52,207 nucleotides of DNA, taken from contig JAFGRT010000068.1 in NCBI GenBank assembly GCA_016935015.1, forward strand, positions 1 to 52,207. Reading direction: 5' to 3'. The notes under the pieces are model-generated. The model made no database searches, had not been told where the DNA came from, and saw only the letters and a program-made list of their open reading frames with translations. Position numbers and translations under genes: made by a program. Below, piece after piece: positions 35,579-44,857 of this stretch (positions are counted from its first letter, which is position 1; each line of letters starts with the position of its first letter). This DNA comes from Acidobacteriota bacterium. Its GTDB lineage: Bacteria; Acidobacteriota; JAAYUB01.

Positions 35579-36186
35579 GCCGCTTCCCCTTCCAGCACAC
35601 CGGAACACCCCGAAGACAGTAAACAAGTAACCGACGGCCGGAAGAAACCGGCAGGACATTCTGGTCCGGAGAACCGCCGTATCGTCCGACCACCTGGCCC
35701 CAGGAACGGGTCGATACCTGGAAGCGGATGAACCTTCGCTCCGGGCGGCGGCAACTGGATCCGTATTCGACACCCTCCGGTCGTCCGGATTGGATCGCCG
35801 GCATGGACGAGCCCCACGGAGCGAAGGTGCCCCCTTCCCTCAAGCGCTGTGAATGATGACAAGCGGGATTCACAGGGGGACTCCCAAGGATGGCGCGCGA
35901 TGGAACGCTCCATCATGGCCCGGGAGTCGTAAACGCCGAATCGCTCAGGCGGGTGGACAGGCTTGCCGATTTATCCGGGTCAGGCCGGTCTCCCGGGCAC
36001 AGCGCCCGGTGGTGACACCGCCCCGGTCCTGGACGAACCACCGCGGCAACCGGTCAGCCATCCCGTCAGCGTGACGGCACCGGCCAGGCCGCCCTGGCGG
36101 CAACAAAATCGGCGGATGATCCGTCGGCGCAGCACAGTCTCTCATGGCTCGGCGACCGTCGCTGCGGTCATGACGGCCGGCCATGT
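35579..36186. other. 608-bp region with no recognised gene
   Basis: GC-rich with several short dyads (for example CCGGGC-ACAGC-GCCCGG near 35993-36010), but no long plausible ORF, RNA gene or hydrophobic permease remnant could be seen on either strand. Confidence 0.4.
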
Positions 36187-36693
36187 TCAGCGGCAATCAT
36201 CCACCACTTTTTCGCCGTGGAAGTGAACCGTCCCTGTCCGAACGGGAATTTTCACTACATGCACCGGATGGCTGATGACCTGCGCGACGATGCAATTCGG
36301 ACCCGGTTCCTTCTCTACATAATACGCCACCAGCCCGTCACCTTCCTGTACCACCCGCGTGATTTCCACGGTGTATCCACCATTCCGCCGGCTGCCCAGA
36401 CCCACGGCCAGCAACATCCAGCGATCGAAATCCACCGCCGGAAAATCCGTCGCCTCCGGACGATGGGCCATCAGCTGCCGGAAGAATGGGGCGGCCTCGG
36501 CCTCGTCGTGGATCACACGGGTAACTTCCTCCCTCAGCCCGGAATGACTGCTCTGATAAACGGTTTCCAAAAGCACCTCCGCCGCACGGCCCCCCGGTGC
36601 GACCGCGCGCGGGTGGACGGCACAGGCGCCGGCCGCAACGATCCCGATGAGCAGCAGTGGAATCAATCGCTTCTTTTGGTATGCACCCGACAT
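36187..36693 (-). CDS. PrcB C-terminal domain protein, probable exported lipoprotein
   Basis: 168 residues from ATG at 36693 (AGGA 9 nt upstream). N-terminal hydrophobic segment RLIPLLLIGIVAAGAC, with a possible lipidated Cys (imperfect lipobox AGAC). The remainder matches the PrcB_C pattern: VTRVIHDEAEAAPFFRQLM, DFDRWMLLAVGLGSRRNGGYTVEI and PGPNCIVAQVISHPVHVVKIP. PrcB is known as a partner of the treponemal dentilisin protease complex; no protease gene is nearby, so the role here is unknown. Confidence 0.8.
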   Translation of the reverse strand: MSGAYQKKRLIPLLLIGIVAAGACAVHPRAVAPGGRAAEVLLETVYQSSHSGLREEVTRVIHDEAEAAPFFRQLMAHRPEATDFPAVDFDRWMLLAVGLGSRRNGGYTVEITRVVQEGDGLVAYYVEKEPGPNCIVAQVISHPVHVVKIPVRTGTVHFHGEKVVDDCR

Positions 36694-36828
36694 CCGAGTC
36701 GTTCCTGAAAAAAAGGATATGCCCAGTATACTTCCAACGGGGAAAAAGGGCAAGCCGGATTCCCCGGTGGCGGCGCCGGACTGGGGTGTGGGGTGTTTTT
36801 CCGACGCCGTGCCGGGGGAGGACGGACT

Positions 36829-38211
36829 TCAGGGCTGGGTCCTGGCGTCTGGATCGTGTGGGGAGAAGCGACGCCACAGATAGTAGACCGGCACACCGGC
36901 CAGAATCACCCCCAGGGCAAAAAGGGATGTCGTGGCCCAGGTCAGCAAACCGGCCACCATCATTCCCGCCGATAGAACAATGTAGACCAGAGGCATCCAG
37001 GGGTATGCCGGTACCCGATAGGGACGCCGCAACTCGGGATGCCGGCGGCGCAGATACATCAGGCCGATAACCGTCAACAACGGGAAGACCACCAGGGCAA
37101 AACCTATATATTCCAGCAGGGTCTGGGCACTGCCGAGCAACACATAGACCACCGCCAGAAACATCTGGACGTAGATGGCGATGTACGGTGTGCCCAGACG
37201 GGGATGGATCTTGGCCAGGGGTCCGAACATCTGCCGGTCCACGGCCATGGCATAATACACCCGGGGCCCCACCATGAGTTGCGCCGAAATGGATGACAGC
37301 AGAATAAGGGCGATTCCCAGGGTGAAAAAGTGGGACGCTTCAAGGCCGAACAGACTGCGAGCGGCAATGGCACCGACCGGTTCCTGCCCGATGAGGTTCT
37401 GGCCGGGAACCGATATCAGAAACACCACATTCAGACCCAGGTACAGCAGCGTGGTCAACAGGGTTCCCCAGAACAGGGCGCGGGGAAGATTGCGCTCCGG
37501 ATCGCGGATCTCGCCGGCGATATAGGTGGCCCCGTTCCAGCCGGAAAAGGAGAACATGATGACCAGCAAGGCCAACCCGGTCAGCGGAATGTCCACCCGG
37601 GCCGAACCGTCGGCGGCGGCATACTCGGCGATTAGCCGGCCGGAGCTACTCCAATCGGCCATGAGGACTCCCCAACCAATGAAAGCGACCACAATACCGA
37701 TTTTGATGACCGTCAAGACGTTCTGCACGTTTCCGCCGATCCGGACCCCCCAGATGTGCAGCAGGCCCAGCAACACCACAATGACCGTCGCCACCCCCTT
37801 CTGCCACCACAGGTCCGGCAGCAGCGGCATGGCGCTTCCTTCGGCCACCATCACGTTCTGCCAGAAACGGTTGATATATTCCACAAATGCGATGGCGCTC
37901 AGGGCCACCGGCGCGGAAAAGCCTACCATCAGGGAAATCCAGCCCGTCAGAAACGACGGCAGATACCCGAACGTCTTCTTGAGGTAAACATATTCGCCGC
38001 CGGCCTCGGGCCACATGGTGGCCAATTCGGCATAACTCAGGGCGCCCGTCAGGGCCACCAGGCCGGCCACCACCCAGAGGATCATAACCAGCAGGGCGTT
38101 GTGCGCCATCTCCAGGACGATCCCCGTCGTCAGAAAGATACCTGTTCCGATCATGCTGGCCACCACTACCATGGTGGCCGTAAACACTCCCAACTGTCGC
38201 TGCAGACCCAC
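36829..38211 (-). CDS. APC-family amino-acid permease
   Basis: 460 residues with about 12 TM segments. The N-terminal signature VVVASMIGTGIFLTTGIVL and LSYAELATMWPEAGGEYVYLKKTFG are classic for the APC superfamily, as are FSFSGWNGATYIAGEIRDPERNLPRALF in the middle and RRPYRVPAYPWMP near the end. Inner-membrane transport of an amino acid or similar compound; the substrate is not evident. It stands alone between the PrcB-like gene and the PH-like gene. Confidence 0.95.
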   Translation of the reverse strand: MGLQRQLGVFTATMVVVASMIGTGIFLTTGIVLEMAHNALLVMILWVVAGLVALTGALSYAELATMWPEAGGEYVYLKKTFGYLPSFLTGWISLMVGFSAPVALSAIAFVEYINRFWQNVMVAEGSAMPLLPDLWWQKGVATVIVVLLGLLHIWGVRIGGNVQNVLTVIKIGIVVAFIGWGVLMADWSSSGRLIAEYAAADGSARVDIPLTGLALLVIMFSFSGWNGATYIAGEIRDPERNLPRALFWGTLLTTLLYLGLNVVFLISVPGQNLIGQEPVGAIAARSLFGLEASHFFTLGIALILLSSISAQLMVGPRVYYAMAVDRQMFGPLAKIHPRLGTPYIAIYVQMFLAVVYVLLGSAQTLLEYIGFALVVFPLLTVIGLMYLRRRHPELRRPYRVPAYPWMPLVYIVLSAGMMVAGLLTWATTSLFALGVILAGVPVYYLWRRFSPHDPDARTQP

Positions 38212-38390
38212 GGTACGACTCCCTTACTCGCATTGGTCGCGCCTCCGGCGACGTCCATGCTAGGGATAGATGCGGGTCGAAGGATTATGTTCATTCGGGG
38301 TCGCCCTATCGCGTGGGGCCCGAAGGCACGGGCGGTCCCGCGACCCCCGCCGCATCCATTCTCGGGCCGCCACCAATGCCTCGGCCAAGG

Positions 38391-38903
38391 TTACTGAACC
38401 CCCACTTCGACAGGCGTGTGTTCCCTGGCCTTTCGCCAGGAATCCAGCAGCACCTGGTGAAAAGTTTCACCGCCGTTGAGCGGAGCGATCTCCAGTTTCA
38501 TCGGCAGATCCGCTTGGCTGATGATCTCGAAAATATCGCCGCTCAACGTCTCGTTGCGGTGCCGGATATCTTCCACATTTCGAAGTTCCACGGCAGTGGT
38601 GCGCGGGGCCCGATGATGCAGGACCCGCTGGTTGGTGAGGATGATGGCTTCAGACCCATCCATGGAGAGAGTGGCGTCGTAATATGCCACCAACAACTCA
38701 CCGGAATTCAGAAGATGATGTTCCTGTAAATAGGCCAGCGCATATTCATCCATTTCATTGGCGAGCTTGACGCCACCCTCGGGGAGGGTGAACAACCAGA
38801 CCAGAAACCCGGCCATGATGGCGCCACCGATGACCACCACCACACCGCATCCGATCAGGAATATTTTGCCGGCGGTCATACGCCGGACCGAAGCTGCAGG
38901 CAT
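38391..38903 (-). CDS. small membrane-anchored protein with PH-like domain
   Basis: 170 residues from ATG at 38903, where GGAGGAG lies five bases upstream; the longer ORF is rejected. One N-terminal TM helix (IFLIGCGVVVVIGGAIMAGFLVW in two pieces) then a C-terminal region whose strands (AIILTNQRVLHHRA, TTAVELRNVEDIRHR, IFEIISQADL) resemble bacterial PH-like domains. Function unknown. Confidence 0.65.
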   Translation of the reverse strand: MPAASVRRMTAGKIFLIGCGVVVVIGGAIMAGFLVWLFTLPEGGVKLANEMDEYALAYLQEHHLLNSGELLVAYYDATLSMDGSEAIILTNQRVLHHRAPRTTAVELRNVEDIRHRNETLSGDIFEIISQADLPMKLEIAPLNGGETFHQVLLDSWRKAREHTPVEVGVQ

Positions 38904-39127
38904 GTTTCTCCTCCTCCGTAAAGCATCATCGTGGCGGTGGCCGGTGTCACCACAGCGGCTGCCGTCGGGGCTCCTGTCCAAATTGCATATTTCCTGTACG
39001 TTTGCTTCCGTCTGTGGCTTGGTTGTGGTCTGGAGTACAATCTCATTACAGCAAATCCATCCCTCTGATTCAAGGGAAATATTACGCGGCCATGTGAACC
39101 AAGTGATAAAGAAACGGTAAATCAAGG

Positions 39128-39186
39128 TTGACAGCCGGCATACAATATGTTAGCCTATCATCGTATTATTCCACAATATATTGTAT
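39128..39186 (+). promoter_or_regulatory. nrdDG control region: TTGACA -35 and two NrdR-type boxes
   Basis: TTGACA at 39128-39133 has only a weak -10 (TAGCCT, 39151-39156) at 17 bp. Two boxes match the NrdR consensus (core C-w-A-t-A-T-a-T-w-G): 39171-39186, with core CAATATATTG a perfect match, and 39140-39155, core CAATATGTTA (8 of 10). Core starts at 39143 and 39174 are 31 bp apart, about three helical turns, the spacing usual for NrdR. The rest of 38904-39293 holds no gene. Confidence 0.7.
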
Positions 39187-39293
39187 TTGGAGGATGAATT
39201 ACAGATATTCATTCCGTTTATACTGCAGTCGGCTCGTAATCCTGATGCGGCTGGGGGGGCTGTTCCGCGGTCTGAAGTTTGGGAGGCATTTCC

Positions 39294-41393
39294 ATGTTCC
39301 AGAAGATCAAGAAAAGAAACGGGGAGATTGTTTCGTTCGATTCCCAGAAAATTGTCCAGGCCATCCGGCGCGCCGGCGAAGCTACCGGTGAATTCGGAGC
39401 GGCCGAAGCCCGCAAGCTGACGGTCCGGGTGCTGACCCTGGCCCAAGGGTTGCTGGAAGGCGATGTGGCCTCGGTGGAAGACATCCAGGACATCGTCGAG
39501 GAGGTTCTGGTCGCTTCTCCCTACAAAAGAACGGCCAAGGCTTATATCATCTATCGTGATCAGCATGCCCGCATCCGCGAGATCGTTTCCCGCGCCGATG
39601 TCGACCTCATCGACCAGTACCTGGAGAAACTGGACTGGCAGGTGAAGGAAAACAGCAACATGTCCTATTCCTTGCAGGGGCTCAACAATTACGTCTCGTC
39701 GGAGATCAGCAAGATATACTGGCTGAACAAGATCTATCCGCCGGAAATCCGCCAGGCGCACCTGGCCGGCGATTGCCACATCCACGACCTGGGCATGCTG
39801 TCGGTGTATTGTGTCGGCTGGGACCTGCAGGATCTGCTGCTGCGCGGTTTCCAGGGCGCGGTGGGCAAAGTGGAAAGCGGCCCGGCCCGGCATTTGCGCT
39901 CGGCCCTCGGTCAGATCGTCAATTTTTTCTATACATTGCAGGGAGAGGCGGCCGGCGCCCAGGCGTTCTCCAATTTTGATACCCTGCTGGCGCCCTTTGT
40001 CCGCTTCGATCGGTTGGACTTCACCGACGTCAAGCAGGCCCTGCAGGAATTCATCTTCAACATCAACGTGCCGACACGGGTCGGTTTTCAGACCCCCTTC
40101 ACCAACCTGACCCTGGACCTGAAAGTGCCGCAAATGTATCGGGAAAAACCCGTCATTTTCGCCGGTGAATATCTGGACGGCTTTACGTACGGCGAGTTTC
40201 AGGAAGAGATGAATCTTATCAACCGGGCCTTTCTGGAGGTCATGGTGGAGGGCGATTCCAAAGGGCGTGTGTTCACATTTCCCATTCCCACCTACAATAT
40301 CGCCGCGGATTTTGACTGGGACGATCCCAACCTGGACATCCTTTGGAAGACGACGGCCAAATACGGCATCCCCTATTTCTCGAATTTTATCAATTCCGGC
40401 ATGTCTCCCGAGGACGCCCGCTCCATGTGCTGCCGCCTGCGGCTGGATCTTCGCCACCTCGAACGCAAAGGCGGCGGCCTGTTCGGTGCCATCCCCCTGA
40501 CCGGTTCCATCGGAGTGGTGACCATGAATTTGCCGCGCCTGGGCTACCGGTCCCAGTCACCGGAGGAATTCTTCCAGCTCCTGGAACAGCAGATGCTCCT
40601 GGCGCGTAAAAGTCTTGAAATCAAACGGAAAATCCTGGAGCATTTTACTGAAAAAAACCTGTATCCGTACAGCCGGTTCTATCTGAGCAGTGTGGCCCAA
40701 CGCTTCGGTCAGTATTGGAAAAACCATTTTTCCACCATCGGCCTGGTGGGGATGAACGAAGCCTGCCTCAATCTGCTGGGGTGCGATATCACTTCCGCCG
40801 CCGGCATTGAATTCGCCCAGCAGGTGCTGAACTTCATGCGGGAACGCCTGGTGGATTTTCAGGAACAGACCGGTAACAGTTACAATCTGGAAGCGACTCC
40901 CGCTGAGGGCACATCCTATCGGCTGGCCCGCCTGGACAAGGCTCGCTATCCGGACATCATCTGTGCCAACGAGGAACACTATCGCCAGGGCGCATCCCCC
41001 TTTTACACCAATTCGTCACAACTGCCGGTCAATTTCACGGATGATGTTTTCGAGGCCCTGGACCTGCAGGACGGCATCCAAACCCAGTATACCGGCGGCA
41101 CGGTGTTGCATCTTTTCGTCGGCGAGGAGATCCCCGATCCGACCACGGTGAAGGTGCTGGTTCGCCGGATCTGCGAACAATATCACCTGCCCTATTTCAC
41201 CATCACGCCGACATTCAGCATTTGCCCGCAACACGGTTACTTGTCCGGCAAACAGGAAACCTGCCAATGCGGCGCGGTCTGCGAGGTTTATTCCCGCGTG
41301 GTCGGTTATCTCCGACCCGTTACTCAGTGGAACGAGGGCAAGGCCGAAGAATTCAGCATGCGGCGTACATTTCAGGTCGTGGGTGAGCCATGA
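39294..41393 (+). CDS. nrdD: anaerobic (class III) ribonucleoside-triphosphate reductase
   Basis: 699 residues; GGGAGG lies seven bases before the ATG at 39294. It reduces NTPs to dNTPs anaerobically using a glycyl radical. The N-terminal ATP-cone (about 1-95; FQKIKKRNGEIVSFDSQKI) serves allosteric control. The catalytic barrel has GDCHIHDLGMLSVYCVGWDL, NINVPTRVGFQTPF and SMCCRLRLDLR. The C-terminus has the zinc-site cysteines (CPQHGY, CQCG) and the glycyl-radical region RVVGYLRPVTQWNEGKAEEF. The four-base overlap with nrdG (ATGA) couples them. Confidence 0.96.
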   Translation: MFQKIKKRNGEIVSFDSQKIVQAIRRAGEATGEFGAAEARKLTVRVLTLAQGLLEGDVASVEDIQDIVEEVLVASPYKRTAKAYIIYRDQHARIREIVSRADVDLIDQYLEKLDWQVKENSNMSYSLQGLNNYVSSEISKIYWLNKIYPPEIRQAHLAGDCHIHDLGMLSVYCVGWDLQDLLLRGFQGAVGKVESGPARHLRSALGQIVNFFYTLQGEAAGAQAFSNFDTLLAPFVRFDRLDFTDVKQALQEFIFNINVPTRVGFQTPFTNLTLDLKVPQMYREKPVIFAGEYLDGFTYGEFQEEMNLINRAFLEVMVEGDSKGRVFTFPIPTYNIAADFDWDDPNLDILWKTTAKYGIPYFSNFINSGMSPEDARSMCCRLRLDLRHLERKGGGLFGAIPLTGSIGVVTMNLPRLGYRSQSPEEFFQLLEQQMLLARKSLEIKRKILEHFTEKNLYPYSRFYLSSVAQRFGQYWKNHFSTIGLVGMNEACLNLLGCDITSAAGIEFAQQVLNFMRERLVDFQEQTGNSYNLEATPAEGTSYRLARLDKARYPDIICANEEHYRQGASPFYTNSSQLPVNFTDDVFEALDLQDGIQTQYTGGTVLHLFVGEEIPDPTTVKVLVRRICEQYHLPYFTITPTFSICPQHGYLSGKQETCQCGAVCEVYSRVVGYLRPVTQWNEGKAEEFSMRRTFQVVGEP

Positions 41394-42079
41394 AAATCGG
41401 CGGGATGCATACCTGTTCTCTCATTGATTACCCGGGTAAGATTTGCACCATCCTGTTCGCCCAGGGGTGCAATTTCCGCTGTCCATACTGTCATAACCCG
41501 CAACTGGTGGCGCCCGAACTGTTCACGGATCCGCTGCAGCAGGAGCGAATCTTCGAATTCCTGCGCCGCCGCCGCGGCAAGCTGGATGCTGTCACCATTT
41601 CCGGCGGTGAACCGACGCTGCAACCCGGTCTGGTCTCTTTTGTCCGCCGCGTCAAGGCACTGGCCTTTGCCGTCAAACTCGACACCAACGGCAGCCGCCC
41701 TGAAGTTCTATCGGAGCTGATTTCCAAAGGATTGCTGGATTTCATCGCCATGGATCTCAAGGCGCCCCTCGCCCGGTACGCCGAAGTGGTGGGAACACCG
41801 GTCGCCACGGAGGCCATCCGCGAAAGTGTCCGTCTCATTATGGCATCCGGCGTGGACTACGAGTTTCGGACCACCTGGGTACCATGCCTGCTGTCCACGG
41901 ACGACCTGGACGCCATGATGCAGGAAGTTCACGGCGCGGCCCGCTATGTGATCCAGCGGTTCGTCCCTGAACGGACACTGGATCCCCACTTCCGCTGCCA
42001 GACACCCCTGGACAGTCCATCCCCGGAAAGACTGGCCGCCCTGGCCGCTCCCCACGTGGCCGCCTGCCTGGTGAGATAG
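41390..42079 (+). CDS. nrdG: anaerobic ribonucleoside-triphosphate reductase activating protein
   Basis: 229 residues, radical SAM enzyme that installs the glycyl radical in NrdD. C27-x3-C31-x2-C34 (GCNFRCPYCHN) binds the 4Fe-4S cluster; VTISGGEPTLQPGL is the SAM-contacting GGE motif; FIAMDLKAPLARYAEVVG follows. Starts within the nrdD stop codon (ATGA), so it is translationally coupled to it. Confidence 0.95.
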   Translation: MKIGGMHTCSLIDYPGKICTILFAQGCNFRCPYCHNPQLVAPELFTDPLQQERIFEFLRRRRGKLDAVTISGGEPTLQPGLVSFVRRVKALAFAVKLDTNGSRPEVLSELISKGLLDFIAMDLKAPLARYAEVVGTPVATEAIRESVRLIMASGVDYEFRTTWVPCLLSTDDLDAMMQEVHGAARYVIQRFVPERTLDPHFRCQTPLDSPSPERLAALAAPHVAACLVR

Positions 42080-42092
42080 GCCCGTTCACCCC

Positions 42093-42112
42093 CGACGGGA
42101 ATGCCCCCGTCG
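42093..42112. other. small hairpin between convergent nrdG and GGDEF genes
   Basis: Perfect 7-bp stem CGACGGG/CCCGTCG with a 6-nt loop in the 70-bp convergent gap. There is no T run, so it is at most a weak or factor-assisted terminator. Confidence 0.3.
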
Positions 42113-42149
42113 AATGACCGCTGCTTCATATGTCCATGGAGTCGTCTGC

Positions 42150-44438
42150 TCAGACAAGCGGATAAGTGCGTATACAATTGCGGCCATCGGCCTTGGCCTT
42201 CAGCAGCGCCTCGTCGGCTCGACGGACAAGTATCTCCACCGCCGCCGAATCCAGTTTCTCGTCCACAGCGAGGGAAGCCAGGCCGACGGAAATGGTAATA
42301 TGATAGGGATTCTCGTCGGAACCACGAAATTCGATTTCCTCGATGCGGCTGCGAAACCGGTCGGAGACGTCCACGGCATCTTGGAGATTTGTCTCTGGAA
42401 AGATCAGCAGGAATTCCTCACCGCCATAGCGGCCCATGATATCGGAAGATCGAAGATCGGCGGCGATGGCCGTGGCGACTCGTCTCAGGGTGATGTCCCC
42501 CACCGGGTGGCCGTAGCGATCATTCACCTGCTTGAAATTGTCCAGGTCAGCCATGCCGACGGTCAGGGGGCGATCATAGCGGACGGAGCGACGAAGTTCC
42601 GCTTCCAGTCGTTCAAAAGCCGCTTCCCGGCGCAGAATTCCCGTCAAACTGTCATACGTGGCCGATTCGTACAAGCGTGCATTCTCGAATACGAAGGAGA
42701 TGTGCCGGGCCAGATAATCCAGCATTTCCACTTCATCGGCCCGAAAACGCTCGCCGGTCGTTTTGGGGCCGATAAACAGCAGACCGATCAGCGCGCTGGA
42801 CCCGACCAATGACACCACATATTGGGCGCGGTGGCGTTCCAGCAGCTCGGCCAGCTCCGGTATTCTGACGCGAAGCCGCTCCGCTTTCAGGGGTTTTTGA
42901 ATACGGGTCAGGTAATTATCCTCCGGGTCTCCGGCCGGCAACAGCCATAACTCCGTCTCTGGGGCGGCGGATTCGGAAGGACCGACGGCCGCCAGCGGTG
43001 ACAGCAGATTGGTGACCGGCTCCCGCAGGTAAAGCGCCGCCGTCTCCAGGTCGAAGATTTTCTGCAGCTGCGCCACCAGATGCCGCCCCATGCGGGGTAC
43101 CTTGCCATGGGCCGGCAGGCGGCTGGCCAGATCCATCATTCGTTTACGGAAGGCATGCTGCTCGGGAAAAAAGCGGACATCGATGAAATTCTGAAAGGAC
43201 GACCGCAATGGCTGGAAAAGCAGCCCCAACAACAGGGCCGTACCGGCGAAGAGCCATATGGATGAGGCCTGCCCGCCCCCGAACAGCTGCGACAGCAGGA
43301 AACTGCCGGCGCCGATGGAGGCGTAGAAAATCAGCACCATCGCGCCGGTCAGGGCCGAATAGACCAATCCACGCCGGACGACAAGTTGGATGTCAAACAG
43401 CTGATAGCGATACATGGCCACAAACACCGCCACCGGAAACGGAAAAAGGATCAGGGCGAAAATATCGTTCAGCCAGAACGGCTCATCCAAGCCGCGCAGA
43501 TTGAGAATGGTGATACCGAAGGCATAGATCAGCCAGGGGAAAATGCCCAGCAAAACCAGCCCGGACTGATGCCGCCCCAGCGGATCGGGAAACCATAACG
43601 CCTGGCTGCCGAGAAAGTAAAGCAGCAGCATCGCCCAGAGGGGAAAAAAGACGAAGTCAAACAAAAATCTCCCGTAAATCAGTTCGCAATAGGGGAGCGA
43701 CCATTGCAGGTTGACGTTCAGATAGGCCAGGCCGAAATAGCCCGCCACCGCGAGCCCCACCATGTAAAAGGTGCGCACCAGCCAGGGATGTCGTTTAACC
43801 ACGGGATGCCGTTCCGGGATGGAACTGGCCAGGTGGACCTCCACACCGAACTGAATCCCGCTTAGCAGGAGGTAGATCATAAAAGCCACATCGCTCACCA
43901 GCGGCCTGCCAATAATGTCTACCGGCGGCAAGGCAAATTCCAGGGCGATGGCGGCCGTAAAAATGAACAACAGCCATTTGCGGATATCAGGCAGAGGCTG
44001 AAGGAGGGCGATAATGCCGATCCCCATATAGGCCAGGACGATGAAGATGTTCCCGCCGAAACGGACCCAGGGGAATGGGGCGCCGGGACGAATGACCAGC
44101 TCGCGAGTCCCTTCCCCCCGCCGGACCAAAAACGTGGCCGGCTCGCCGGGTTCGAAGCCGACAGCGATTGCATCATATTCTTTCCCATTGTGAACGGCTT
44201 GTCCGTTGAGAGCCAAAATGACGTCACCGACCCGGATCCCCCCCTCTGCGGCCGGAAGGTCCGGGGCCAGGGCTTCGACTTTCAGGTCATCCAGGCTGAT
44301 GATCATGCCCACCACATGGCTGACATTCTTCTGATGCCACCACCACTGACTGACCAATATGAGGAGGGCAAACGCCGCGACGAGCAACACCACCGCCACA
44401 CGAATCTTGCTGGTATCATATCTGCCGTTTCGTTCCAT
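42150..44438 (-). CDS. PDZ / multi-TM / GAF-like / GGDEF membrane protein (diguanylate cyclase)
   Basis: 762 residues. TM1 (about 12-30), a periplasmic PDZ domain (about 40-115; GGIRVGDVILALNGQAV), about eight further TM helices (about 125-410), a GAF-like region (about 430-590) and GGDEF (about 595-760). GGDEF signature GGEEF near 671 is intact, as are MADLDNFKQVNDRYGH and an RSSD I-site five residues before it. It should synthesise c-di-GMP and be inhibited by it. PDZ might sense envelope peptide ends. No EAL domain. A promoter lies 63 bp upstream. Confidence 0.85.
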   Translation of the reverse strand: MERNGRYDTSKIRVAVVLLVAAFALLILVSQWWWHQKNVSHVVGMIISLDDLKVEALAPDLPAAEGGIRVGDVILALNGQAVHNGKEYDAIAVGFEPGEPATFLVRRGEGTRELVIRPGAPFPWVRFGGNIFIVLAYMGIGIIALLQPLPDIRKWLLFIFTAAIALEFALPPVDIIGRPLVSDVAFMIYLLLSGIQFGVEVHLASSIPERHPVVKRHPWLVRTFYMVGLAVAGYFGLAYLNVNLQWSLPYCELIYGRFLFDFVFFPLWAMLLLYFLGSQALWFPDPLGRHQSGLVLLGIFPWLIYAFGITILNLRGLDEPFWLNDIFALILFPFPVAVFVAMYRYQLFDIQLVVRRGLVYSALTGAMVLIFYASIGAGSFLLSQLFGGGQASSIWLFAGTALLLGLLFQPLRSSFQNFIDVRFFPEQHAFRKRMMDLASRLPAHGKVPRMGRHLVAQLQKIFDLETAALYLREPVTNLLSPLAAVGPSESAAPETELWLLPAGDPEDNYLTRIQKPLKAERLRVRIPELAELLERHRAQYVVSLVGSSALIGLLFIGPKTTGERFRADEVEMLDYLARHISFVFENARLYESATYDSLTGILRREAAFERLEAELRRSVRYDRPLTVGMADLDNFKQVNDRYGHPVGDITLRRVATAIAADLRSSDIMGRYGGEEFLLIFPETNLQDAVDVSDRFRSRIEEIEFRGSDENPYHITISVGLASLAVDEKLDSAAVEILVRRADEALLKAKADGRNCIRTYPLV

Positions 44439-44501
44439 GCCATTGTTCCTTCGGATGGACGGATGCCTGGATGATGGGCTCGACGTGGCCGATCGTCACC
44501 A

Positions 44502-44530
44502 ATTATAGGAACCGAGAGCCCTAACTTCAA
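44502..44530 (-). promoter_or_regulatory. sigma70-type promoter of the GGDEF gene
   Basis: -35 TTGAAG (44525-44530), 17-bp spacer and perfect -10 TATAAT (44502-44507) on the minus strand. It is the best match to consensus in the window. Confidence 0.7.
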
Positions 44531-44857
44531 TAATACTTTACTATAAATGTGCGCCAGGTCACAAAAACGGCGAATTGTAGGGCGACGGGCGGGATTTCGG
44601 CACAGAATCCCGGCCATATACCGGCCGGTAGCCATCGTTCGACACCGGTTCCATTCGTGCGCCCTCCCACCGCGGCGCGCGTTCCGGGCGACCGCCCAGC
44701 CCCGAGGGGTCACCGCCGGCGGCTCGGTTCCCGGCATGGGCACGACCTCCCACCGGCGGTCATTTTCACCACAGGTCATCGCCAGGTGAAACAGCCGCGG
44801 TGGAATGCATGTCGGCGTAAATGTCCGTCTTGCGTTTCCGGAAAAGGGGAACAGGGG
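44531..44857. other. 327-bp intergenic region
   Basis: Lies between the aminotransferase stop and the GGDEF promoter. No gene, RNA or repeat was seen. Confidence 0.4.

Noticed and set aside
35900-36120. Possible CRISPR or REP array
   Set aside because: Only short unrelated dyads; no regularly spaced direct repeat.
39150-40457. Minus-strand 435-residue open frame
   Set aside because: Antisense of nrdD, which has complete class III RNR motifs.
42093-42112. Terminator after nrdG
   Set aside because: Perfect hairpin but no T run; kept only as an unassigned hairpin.
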